The notes under the pieces were generated by a model, which saw nothing but the letters and a program-made list of their open reading frames with translations, was not told the DNA's origin and did no database searches. 12,019 nt of DNA, taken from NCBI GenBank assembly GCA_017860675.1, contig JAGDMV010000052.1, positions 1 to 12,019 on the forward strand, read 5' to 3'. Source of the stretch: Chloroflexota bacterium (GTDB lineage Bacteria; Chloroflexota; Limnocylindria; Limnocylindrales; CSP1-4). This document shows positions 6,060 through 12,019 of this stretch, one piece after another (positions within the stretch are counted from its first letter, which is position 1; each line of letters begins with the position of its first letter). The translations under genes were made by a program, and so were the position numbers.

Positions 6060-7106
6060 ATGCCTGCCGTCCCCGCCATCCTTGCCACGCCGCTCCCCGA
6101 CGGGAGCGTACGCTGCGACGTCTGCGCCCACCGCTGCCTGGTGCGGCCGGGCCGCGTCGGGATCTGCGGCGTCCGCGAGAACCGCGACGGGCGCCTCTAC
6201 TCCACCGTGTACGGCGAGGTCGTGGCCGCCGCCGTCGACCCGATCGAGAAGAAGCCTCTCTTCCACGTCGCCCCGGGCGCCTCGGCCTACTCGATCGCGA
6301 CCGTCGGCTGCAACTTCCACTGCGCCTTCTGCCAGAACTGGGAGATCGCCCAGGGACCGCGGCTCGGCCAGCCGCTGCCGGGTCGCCGCCTCTCCCCCGA
6401 GGCGGTCGTCTCCGAGGCGGTCAGAAAGGGCTGCGAGACGATCGCCTACACGTACGTCGAGCCGACCGTCTTCCTCGAGTATGCCCTCGACTGCGCCCGA
6501 CTGGCCCACCGCGAGGGCATGCTCAACCTCTTCGTCACCAACGGCTACCAGACGCCCGAGGCGATCGAGCTGCTGGCACCGGTCCTCGACGCGGCCAACG
6601 TCGACCTCAAGTCGTTCGACGACGCCGTCTACCGGCGGGCGTGCGGGGCGCGCGTCGAGCCGGTCAAGGAAGCGCTCGTCGAGATGCGCCGCCGGGGCAT
6701 CTGGCTTGAGGTGACCACCCTGCTGCTGCCGGACGTCAACGACAGCCCCGAACAGCTGCGGCCGCTGGTCGCCTGGCTCGTCGCCGAGCTGGGGCCGGAG
6801 ACGCCCTGGCACGTGTCGCGCTTCTTCCCGGCTCATCGCTGGTCGGATCGGGCGCCGACCAGCCTGTCGTCGATCACCGCCGCCCTGGAGATCGGCCGCG
6901 AGGCCGGCCTGCTCCACGTCTACGGCGGCAACGCGCCGGGGCTCCGGGCTGAGGACACCTTCTGCCCGGGCTGCGGCGACCTCCTCATCGCTCGACACGG
7001 CTATCGGATCGAGCGGTACCTGCGACCGGACGGGACCTGCCCGTCGTGCGGACGGGCGCTGGCAGGCATCGCGCTGGCGGAGCGGTCGGCGCGGCCCTGC
7101 GGCTGA
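6060..7106 (+). CDS. amrS: AmmeMemoRadiSam system radical SAM enzyme
   Basis: A 348-residue radical SAM protein. The cluster motif CNFHCAFC (CX3CX2C) has Cys 84, 88 and 91 and would hold the [4Fe-4S] cluster that cleaves SAM. An N-terminal Cys set (CDVCAHRCLVRPGRVGICGV, Cys 19, 22, 26, 36) is a hallmark of the AmrS/PflA-like group. TYVEPTVFLEYALDCARLAH and NVDLKSFDDAVYR follow the family order, and HVSRFFPAHRW is typical of AmrS. The C-terminus has CPGCG and CPSCG knuckles that may bind metal. Length matches the family. The substrate is unknown. The start is the ATG at 6060, as homology begins at once (ILATPLPDGSVRCDVC); the open frame extends far upstream through the repeats, but that part is not coding-like. 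amrB follows after 13 nt. Confidence 0.95.
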   Translation: MPAVPAILATPLPDGSVRCDVCAHRCLVRPGRVGICGVRENRDGRLYSTVYGEVVAAAVDPIEKKPLFHVAPGASAYSIATVGCNFHCAFCQNWEIAQGPRLGQPLPGRRLSPEAVVSEAVRKGCETIAYTYVEPTVFLEYALDCARLAHREGMLNLFVTNGYQTPEAIELLAPVLDAANVDLKSFDDAVYRRACGARVEPVKEALVEMRRRGIWLEVTTLLLPDVNDSPEQLRPLVAWLVAELGPETPWHVSRFFPAHRWSDRAPTSLSSITAALEIGREAGLLHVYGGNAPGLRAEDTFCPGCGDLLIARHGYRIERYLRPDGTCPSCGRALAGIALAERSARPCG

Positions 7107-7119
7107 GGGAGGTGCTGTC

Positions 7120-7986
7120 GTGGCGGTGAGCGCCCGGCCGGCGGCCGTGGCCGGCTCGTTCTACCCCGGGAATGCCAGCCAGCTCGGCGAGATGGTCGAG
7201 GCGTTGCGGACAGCGGCAGGCGAGCCCGCGGCCCTCCCCGGCCCGCTCCTCGGGCTCCTGGTTCCCCACGCCGGGCTCGTCTACTCGGGTGTCGTGGCGG
7301 CCGCCGCCTGGGGGCTGCTCGAACGGGAACCCCCGGGCACGATCGTGCTCCTGGGCACGGACCACTACGGGATCGGCCGCGGGATCGCCGCCTGGGACCG
7401 GGGACCGTGGTCCACCCCGGCTGGGCCCGTTGAGACGGACGAGGTGATGGCAGCTGCGATCGCGGGCCTCGGTCCCCCGTTCCGGGCCGACCGGAGCGCC
7501 CACCGCGACGAGCATTCGATCGAGGTCCAGCTGCCGCTCCTGCGACGGGCCGTCCCCGGGGCACGCATCGTCGCCCTGGCGACGTCCATCGGAACCGGCC
7601 CGGACGCGATCGCCGCCGGCGAGATGCTCGGGCGGCTCCTGGCCGATCGTCGAGCGGCCGGCGAGCAGGTCGTCCTGGCGGCCTCGTCCGACATGGCCCA
7701 CTACCCGACCGCCACCGATTGCGAGCGGGTGACCGATGCCCTCGTGCCGGCGATCCTCGCCCGTGACCCGGCACGGCTCGCCCGCGAGGAGGCGGCGCTG
7801 CGCTGGGCGGGCATCCGCGGGCTGTCCTGCGGGATGTGCGGCATCGAGCCGGCCGTGGTCAGCCTCGCGGCAGTCGGGGCGATGGGCGCGGTCGGCGCCA
7901 CGGTGCTGGCCCAGGCGACCTCGGCCGACGCCGGCGGTCCGGCAGGTCGGACGGTCGGCTACCTGTCGGTGGCGTTCACGGGCTGA
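7120..7986 (+). CDS. amrB: AmmeMemoRadiSam system protein B (Memo family)
   Basis: A 288-residue Memo-like protein starting at a GTG with GGGAGG 7-8 nt upstream. Family landmarks: VAGSFYPG (10-17), LVPHAGLVYSG (47-57), LLGTDHYG (77-84), DEHSIEVQLPLL (130-141), SSDMAHY (189-195), CGMCGIEP (237-244). His50, His82 and Cys240 line up with the two His and one Cys that bind metal in human MEMO1 (established for MEMO1; the alignment here is by eye). The fold resembles extradiol dioxygenases, but the reaction is unsettled. The usual LGPNH motif is LGTDH here. It forms a two-gene unit with amrS. In many genomes an AMMECR1 domain (amrA) is fused or adjacent; none is present, since the gene ends with the Memo domain and convergent genes follow. 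Confidence 0.95.
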   Translation: MAVSARPAAVAGSFYPGNASQLGEMVEALRTAAGEPAALPGPLLGLLVPHAGLVYSGVVAAAAWGLLEREPPGTIVLLGTDHYGIGRGIAAWDRGPWSTPAGPVETDEVMAAAIAGLGPPFRADRSAHRDEHSIEVQLPLLRRAVPGARIVALATSIGTGPDAIAAGEMLGRLLADRRAAGEQVVLAASSDMAHYPTATDCERVTDALVPAILARDPARLAREEAALRWAGIRGLSCGMCGIEPAVVSLAAVGAMGAVGATVLAQATSADAGGPAGRTVGYLSVAFTG

Positions 7987-8038
7987 CGTCGGCGGCCTGC
8001 AGGGCGACCGGCACCGGCGCCATCGACCCGGCGGCCTG

Positions 8039-8116
8039 CGGCCGGGCGTTGGCCACGGCCCTCGCGGCCGGGCGTTGGCCACGGTCCTCGCGGCCGGGCG
8101 TTGGCCACGGTCCTCG
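8039..8116. repeat. 26-bp tandem repeat, three copies
   Basis: CGGCCGGGCGTTGGCCACGG followed by YCCTCG occurs at 8039-8064, 8065-8090 and 8091-8116; the last two copies are identical and the first differs at one base. It lies wholly between the converging amrB and GT2 genes. Each unit contains TTGGCCA. Confidence 0.93.
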
Positions 8117-8124
8117 CGGTGTGG

Positions 8125-8141
8125 CACCCCGGCGCCGGGTG
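8125..8141. terminator. Hairpin between converging genes, possible bidirectional terminator
   Basis: CACCC at 8125-8129 pairs with GGGTG at 8137-8141 around CGGCGCC, a few bases past the GT2 stop (8148) on the minus strand. There is no T-run on either side, so intrinsic termination is doubtful. Confidence 0.3.
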
Positions 8142-8147
8142 TCGGCG

Positions 8148-8915
8148 CTACGGGCCGGGCGCCCGCATCCTGGCCCGAGCGTGACGGACGGTGCGCAGGA
8201 AGCCGCTGATGTGGCGGATCGGGCGGATATGGCTCGGCTCGCCGGCGTAGATCGTGCGGATCGGCACCCAGGCGAGCGGCCAGCCGGCCCGCAGGCAGAC
8301 CACGATCATGTCCACCTCGAGCTCGAAGCCGGGCTCGTCGCTCCTGATCATCTCCGCCATCAGCCGGCGCGACAGGAGCCGGTAGCCGGACTGGTTGTCG
8401 GGGATGGACCGGCCGACCGCCCAGGAGAAGGCGCGGCCGCCGATCTCGTTGGCAAGGCGGCGGCTGGGTGGCATCTGCCGGAAGCTGCGCCGGCCGATGA
8501 CCAGGTCGGGGTGGCCGGCACGCCACGCGTCGACGAAGCGCGGGATCTCGTCGGGGTCGTGCTGCCCGTCGGCGTCGAGGGTGACGGCCGCCTCCCAGTC
8601 CTGCTCGAGGGCCCGCCGAAAGCCGGCCTGGAGCGCCGCGCCCTTGCCCTGGTTGGGCCGCTGGCGGAGGACCGTGGCGCCGGCGGATTCGGCTCGCTCT
8701 GCCGTGTCATCGGCCGAGCCGTCGTCGACCACGAGCACGGGCAGGTGGACGCGCGCGGCCGCCACGACGGCGGCGATCCGGGGGCCTTCGTCGTGGGCCG
8801 GGACCAGGGCGAAGAGGCGCTCCGGGGAGACGGCCTCGGCGGACGGCTGCGCTCCGGAGGTGCGTGGCGCGCGCTCGCCGGCGGGCGCAGGTGCCTCGCC
8901 GGCCGGCTGCGTCAG
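8148..8915 (-). CDS. GT2 family (dolichyl-phosphate mannosyltransferase-like) glycosyltransferase
   Basis: A 255-residue GT-A glycosyltransferase, read from a CTG at 8913-8915. The first standard start, GTG at 8763-8765, would cut off LFALVPAHDEGPRIAAVV, the conserved first strand and loop of GT2, so the real start must be upstream. No ATG, GTG or TTG occurs in frame there. The CTG overlaps the upstream stop (CTGA) and has AAGGAG 8 nt before it. Further motifs: VVDDGSADDTAE (nucleotide site), NQGKGAALQAGF, LDADGQHDPDEI (the DXD-type metal site), DNQSGYRLLSRR and GFELEVDMI. This pattern matches polyprenyl-phosphate mannosyl/glucosyltransferases; no C-terminal membrane helices are present. Residues 1-33 are Ala/Pro-rich and probably disordered. 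It likely makes a lipid-linked sugar or extends a glycan (inference). It is translationally coupled to the small membrane protein upstream. Confidence 0.87.
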   Translation of the reverse strand: MTQPAGEAPAPAGERAPRTSGAQPSAEAVSPERLFALVPAHDEGPRIAAVVAAARVHLPVLVVDDGSADDTAERAESAGATVLRQRPNQGKGAALQAGFRRALEQDWEAAVTLDADGQHDPDEIPRFVDAWRAGHPDLVIGRRSFRQMPPSRRLANEIGGRAFSWAVGRSIPDNQSGYRLLSRRLMAEMIRSDEPGFELEVDMIVVCLRAGWPLAWVPIRTIYAGEPSHIRPIRHISGFLRTVRHARARMRAPGP

Positions 8916-9172
8916 TGTCGCTTCTCCTTCGGCACCTCGTAGAGCGCGACCCGCGGATCGGCCTTGTGGTGGCTGCCCTCCACGTGGCCGGGGGGCAGCA
9001 GGTAGAGGGCGAAGAGGGCGAACGGGCCGAAGATGATCCCGAGGATGCCCCAGGTCAGGGCTCGGCGGCCCCGCGGCGGCGCCTGGCGGTAGGCAACGTA
9101 CGCGCAGACGATCCAGACGACGAGGCCGAGCCCGACGAGGCCGGTACCGAAGGCGACGACATAAGGGTCCAT
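8912..9172 (-). CDS. Small two-helix membrane protein of unknown function
   Basis: An 86-residue protein, MDPYVVAFGTGLVGLGLVVW at its start. Helix 1 is about 5-28, a basic loop RQAPPRGRR sits at 29-37, and helix 2 is about 40-60 (WGILGIIFGPFALFALYLL). A charged tail (HHKADPRVALYEVPKEKRH) follows; by the positive-inside rule the loop is cytoplasmic. Family not recognised. It overlaps the GT2 gene by 4 nt, so it may anchor or assist that enzyme (inference). There is no Shine-Dalgarno; instead TAGACT lies 8 nt before the ATG, suggesting a leaderless mRNA. G/C third-position bias is strong, so coding is likely. Confidence 0.8.
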   Translation of the reverse strand: MDPYVVAFGTGLVGLGLVVWIVCAYVAYRQAPPRGRRALTWGILGIIFGPFALFALYLLPPGHVEGSHHKADPRVALYEVPKEKRH

Positions 9173-9180
9173 GGGCCGAG

Positions 9181-9186
9181 AGTCTA
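9181..9186 (-). promoter_or_regulatory. TAnnnT -10 box of a probable leaderless transcript
   Basis: TAGACT on the minus strand ends 8 nt before the ATG of the small membrane protein. Transcription would start at or next to the ATG. No Shine-Dalgarno is present. Confidence 0.5.
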
Positions 9187-9336
9187 GCGCCCCCAGTTGC
9201 CCAAGGCTGCTCGAGCCGGCGCGACCGCGGCTGGAGGTGCAGGCCCGACGGCTGGAGCCGGCCAGGCTGCGGGTCGGGATGCCCGCCCGAATGCTGCGGG
9301 CGGCGCGGCCCCGGCGATGCGATCGTGCGCCGTCAC
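9184..9336 (-). CDS. Possible 50-residue Ala/Pro-rich ORF (doubtful)
   Basis: A GTG at 9334-9336 overlaps the stop of the PLP enzyme (GTGA) and opens 50 codons (MTAHDRIAGAAPPAAFGRAS... ending NWGR). Ala and Pro dominate, third-position bias is weaker than in neighbours, and the ribosome site is poor. The overlap hints at coupling, but a chance GC-rich open frame is as likely. No family recognised. Confidence 0.2.
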   Translation of the reverse strand: MTAHDRIAGAAPPAAFGRASRPAAWPAPAVGPAPPAAVAPARAALGNWGR

Positions 9337-10550
9337 CACCCGCCCGGCGCCGGCCCGTCCTCCCCGACCGCCGCCCGGGCTGCGGCCAGGCCGCGAGCGA
9401 AGTCCGAACGCAGGTCCTCGAGGTCCTCGAGCCCGACCGAGATGCGGACCAGGCCGGGTGCGATCCCGGCCTCGAGCAGCTGCGCCGGGTCGAGCTGGCG
9501 GTGTGTCGTGGACGGTGGGTGGACCACGATCGTGTGGATGCTCCCCAGCGAGGCGGTCCGCTCCGGGATGCGCAGAGCGTCGATGAAGGCCCGGCCGGCC
9601 GTCGCTCCGCCGCTCAGCTCGACCGCCAGCATGCCGCCGCCGCTCGCCAGCTGGCGGGCTGCGACCGCGTGGTCGGGATGAGACGGCAGGCCGGGGTAGA
9701 GGACGCGGGCCACGCCCCGCTCCGTTGTCAGCCACGCGGCGAGCGCGGCCGCGGTGGCCGAATGACGATCCATCCGCACGGCCAGGGTGGCGATCCCGCG
9801 CAGGACCAGGAAGGCGGAGAACGGCGCGATCGTCGCCCCGGTCTGGACCTGCGCCTCCCGAACGGCATCGATCGCCGCCTCCCGGCCGGCCACCGCGCCG
9901 GCCAGCACGTCCGAGTGGCCCGCGATGTACTTGGTGGCTGACTCCACCACCAGGTCGGCTCCGAGCTCGAGCGGGCGGCACAGGTACGGCGTGGCGAAGG
10001 TGTTGTCGACGACCACGGCCGCGCCGTGCCGGTGGCCGATCTCGGCCAGGGCGGCGACGTCGGCCACGACCAGGGTCGGGTTGGAGATCGTCTCGAGGTA
10101 CAGGACCCGGGCCGGCGCCCCGGCCAGGGCAGCCTCCACGGCGCGCAGGTTGGTCGGGTCGATGAAGTCGGTGGTGACCCCGAGGCGGGCCAGCGTCCCG
10201 GTCAGCAGGGCCCGGGTGGTGCCATAGACGGCCCGGGTGCACACGATCCGGTCGCCGGCCCGGACCAGCGCCAGCAGGGCCAGGTGGACGGCGGCCATGC
10301 CGGAGGCGGCAGCGAAGCCGGCCTCGGCCCCCTCCAGCTCGGCGATCGCGCTGCCGAGCGCCTCCGCCGTCGGGTTGGCGATCCGGCTGTACGAGTAGCC
10401 GGGCAGGCGGCGGTTGGTCACGTCGGCCAGCTCGTCGGTCGTCTCCGACGAGAAGGTCACCGCCTGGTAGATCGGGACAGAGGTGGGTCGCTGGTCGACC
10501 CGGGGCGAGCGGGAGGCAGCCCTGATCGCACGCGTGGAGAAGCCATCCAT
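9333..10550 (-). CDS. Cys/Met metabolism PLP-dependent enzyme (cystathionine gamma-synthase/lyase type)
   Basis: A 405-residue fold-type I PLP enzyme of the trans-sulfuration family. The start MDGFSTRAIRAA is the usual N-terminus of this group. Motifs: SVPIYQAVTF (24-33), YSYSRIANPT (52-61; Tyr and Arg contact the PLP phosphate of the partner subunit), FAAASGMAAVHLALLAL (79-95), YLETISNPTL (151-160), VDNTFATPYL (181-190; Asp182 to the pyridine N), SATKYIAGHSDV with Lys207 as the PLP lysine, and VRISVGLEDLEDLRSDF near the end. Length is normal. Sequence alone does not decide between cystathionine gamma-synthase, gamma-lyase, O-acetylhomoserine sulfhydrylase or methionine gamma-lyase, and no met/cys genes are nearby to help. 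I set the start at 10550, not the far upstream ATG at 12002, because homology begins here and TAGCAT lies 7 nt before. Confidence 0.93.
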   Translation of the reverse strand: MDGFSTRAIRAASRSPRVDQRPTSVPIYQAVTFSSETTDELADVTNRRLPGYSYSRIANPTAEALGSAIAELEGAEAGFAAASGMAAVHLALLALVRAGDRIVCTRAVYGTTRALLTGTLARLGVTTDFIDPTNLRAVEAALAGAPARVLYLETISNPTLVVADVAALAEIGHRHGAAVVVDNTFATPYLCRPLELGADLVVESATKYIAGHSDVLAGAVAGREAAIDAVREAQVQTGATIAPFSAFLVLRGIATLAVRMDRHSATAAALAAWLTTERGVARVLYPGLPSHPDHAVAARQLASGGGMLAVELSGGATAGRAFIDALRIPERTASLGSIHTIVVHPPSTTHRQLDPAQLLEAGIAPGLVRISVGLEDLEDLRSDFARGLAAARAAVGEDGPAPGGW

Positions 10551-10557
10551 GGGTTCG

Positions 10558-10563
10558 ATGCTA
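10558..10563 (-). promoter_or_regulatory. TAnnnT -10 box of a probable leaderless transcript (PLP enzyme)
   Basis: TAGCAT ends 7 nt before the ATG at 10550 on the minus strand. The bases between (CGAACCC) hold no Shine-Dalgarno, so transcription probably starts at the ATG itself. Confidence 0.5.
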
Positions 10564-10657
10564 CACCGCGCCGGGGGCAGAGCCCGGAGCAGGCGCCGGG
10601 GCCAGGGCGAGGGACCGCGCGCCCCGGCGGGGACTGCCGCTCGGCGCGGCGGGAGGA

Positions 10658-11992
10658 TCAGCGCGAGCGTGTCCCGACCGCGAGCGTGGCGGGCACGATC
10701 GGGATGGGATCGTCGTTGACCGGGCCGCCACCGGGCGGCCGCCCGTCGATCCCGACGACGCGGTTCTTGGCCCGGCGCTTCGAGCGGTACATGGCGGCAT
10801 CGACGGCGTGCATCAGCTCGTCCACGGTCCGGCCATCGTCCGGCCAGGAGACCAGCCCGATCGACACGGCCACCGACACCCGCTCCTCGCCCTCGCGCAG
10901 GGCGATGCCCGCCGCGCCGAGCCGGATCTTCTCGGCCACCACCTGGGCGCCGGACGGATCCGTCTCGGGCAGCAGGACCAGGAACTCGTCGCCCCCCAGC
11001 CGGGCCGCCGTGTCGATCCGCCGGATCCCCTCGTGGATCACGTTGGCGACCCCGACCAGCGCCCGGTCGCCCAGCCGGTGCCCGTAGCTGTCGTTGAGCA
11101 GCTTCAGGTCGTCGAGGTCGGCCATCAGCAGGCAGAAGCCCCGGGAGTAGCGCCGGCTGCGCTCGATCTCCCGTTCGAGGGCGGCCATGAAGAAGGCCCG
11201 GTTGCTGAGGCCGGTGAGGGCGTCCATCGTCGACAGGCGGATGGCGGCGTCGCGCGTCCGGCGCTGCTCGCCGGCGACCACGGTGGCCACGTAGGCCAGG
11301 ATGCCGAGAGCGGTGAAGTTCACCGCCACGATCGCGACTTCGGCGGCGTCGAGCCCGCCCCGGGCCGCGTCGACGGCCAGCACAGCCAGGTAGCCAGCGG
11401 CCGCGGCCAGCGCCAGGGCGAACGTGACCCGCGGCCGGACGACCAGCGCGGCACCGGCGACGACGAGGGCGTAGCCGAAGAAGAACGGGCTGGAGGCGCC
11501 ACCGGTCAGCAGGACGACCAGGGTGACGAAGACGATCGCCACCGTCCCCTCGACGAGGTAGGCGCCGTGGCCGAAGGCGCCGGAGGGCAGGACGTCGTGG
11601 GCGACCAGGACGAACACGCCGGCGATGGCGAGCACCACCAGCACGGCCGTCTGCGTCTCCGACCACAGGCCGGTCCCGACGACGATGATCGCGGCGGCCA
11701 GGATGAACGACCAGCTGGCGATGCGGACGATCCGGTCGTAGCCCCGGGGCATGGCCGCATCGGGCCCCAGCCGGGGATCCATCGCCCCGACGGTGTCGAA
11801 GTCGAGCGGCTCGATCGGGCCTCGCCGGGTGTCGCCTGCCCCGGGATCGGCGGCCAGCCACCGCCGCAGCGGCGGCCCGACGAGGGCGACGAAGAGGACG
11901 ACGTCGACGGCCAGCACCGCGACAAGCGCGACCACGAGCAGCCCGACCGTCACGCTGCACTCCTCGATGGCGCCGCCCTCCGCGACGCCCAC
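10658..11992 (-). CDS. Membrane-bound diguanylate cyclase (GGDEF domain)
   Basis: 444 residues from the GTG at 11992; the GTG at 11953 (431 residues) has a better ribosome site, GAGGAG 6 nt upstream, and may be the real start. About seven hydrophobic helices (roughly 15-38, 92-108, 115-132, 145-163, 170-185, 189-207, 219-240) form an N-terminal sensor region with LLTGGASSPFFFGY between helices 4 and 5, a motif seen in membrane sensor kinases. A GGDEF domain follows: MDALTGLSNRAFF (256-268), LMADLDDLKLLNDSYGHRLG (289-308), and the active site RLGGDEF (331-337). An RRID motif (324-327) five residues before GGDEF matches the c-di-GMP inhibitory site. SIGLVSWP and DAAMYRSKRRAKNRV complete the domain. 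All catalytic residues are present, so it should make c-di-GMP from GTP under product inhibition. The signal is unknown. No EAL domain. Confidence 0.93.
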   Translation of the reverse strand: MGVAEGGAIEECSVTVGLLVVALVAVLAVDVVLFVALVGPPLRRWLAADPGAGDTRRGPIEPLDFDTVGAMDPRLGPDAAMPRGYDRIVRIASWSFILAAAIIVVGTGLWSETQTAVLVVLAIAGVFVLVAHDVLPSGAFGHGAYLVEGTVAIVFVTLVVLLTGGASSPFFFGYALVVAGAALVVRPRVTFALALAAAAGYLAVLAVDAARGGLDAAEVAIVAVNFTALGILAYVATVVAGEQRRTRDAAIRLSTMDALTGLSNRAFFMAALEREIERSRRYSRGFCLLMADLDDLKLLNDSYGHRLGDRALVGVANVIHEGIRRIDTAARLGGDEFLVLLPETDPSGAQVVAEKIRLGAAGIALREGEERVSVAVSIGLVSWPDDGRTVDELMHAVDAAMYRSKRRAKNRVVGIDGRPPGGGPVNDDPIPIVPATLAVGTRSR

Positions 11993-12000
11993 GGTCAGTC

Positions 12001-12006
12001 ATTCTA
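12001..12006 (-). promoter_or_regulatory. TAnnnT -10 box before the GGDEF gene
   Basis: TAGAAT ends 8 nt before the GTG at 11992. If that GTG is used the mRNA is leaderless; if the GTG at 11953 is used (GAGGAG, 6 nt spacer) the leader is about 40 nt. Confidence 0.5.
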
Positions 12007-12019
12007 CCGACCGCCGAGG

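Noticed and set aside
10551..12002. N-terminal extension of the PLP enzyme frame to 12002
   Set aside because: This part is antisense-like Arg-rich sequence in another frame of the GGDEF gene; PLP enzyme homology begins at 10550.

Overview
The window is very GC-rich, with G or C at almost every third codon position and many GTG starts. The gene mix includes GlsB/YeaQ and CsbD stress proteins, a tandem DUF4389 membrane protein, a Memo/radical-SAM pair, a membrane diguanylate cyclase and a GT4/toroid/GH130 sugar cluster. This suits a high-GC soil or freshwater bacterium, such as a Chloroflexota or related lineage (inference; nothing here fixes the taxon).

Layout. Bases 1-883 (minus strand) carry a CsbD-like gene cut by the window edge, with an open in-frame stretch upstream that looks like a small membrane protein, and a GlsB/YeaQ-type membrane protein. 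Bases 884-1944 are mostly non-coding and hold a tRNA-Pro(CGG) gene on the minus strand with two short tandem repeats nearby. Bases 1945-4836 (plus) are a tightly overlapping operon: a GT4-like glycosyltransferase, a predicted (alpha/alpha)6-toroid protein, and the N-terminus of a GH130 mannoside phosphorylase. The GH130 gene breaks after about 75 residues into minisatellite-like repeats. Bases 4966-5829 encode a Pro-rich, two-copy DUF4389 membrane protein. A 34-bp tandem array precedes amrS and amrB (6060-7986), the radical SAM and Memo parts of the AmmeMemoRadiSam system; no AMMECR1 gene is in view.

From 8148 to the end all genes are on the minus strand: a GT2 glycosyltransferase coupled to a small two-helix membrane protein, a Cys/Met-metabolism PLP enzyme, and a seven-helix GGDEF protein. 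The convergent junction (7987-8147) holds a 26-bp triplicate repeat and a hairpin.

The best leads are: a sugar operon whose phosphorylase is broken by repeats; two genes whose best-supported starts are non-standard (ATC at 2029, CTG at 8915); TAnnnT boxes 7-8 nt before start codons, suggesting leaderless mRNAs; and several unrelated short tandem arrays confined to non-coding or decayed DNA. I found no CRISPR array, transposase, phage gene or defence system.
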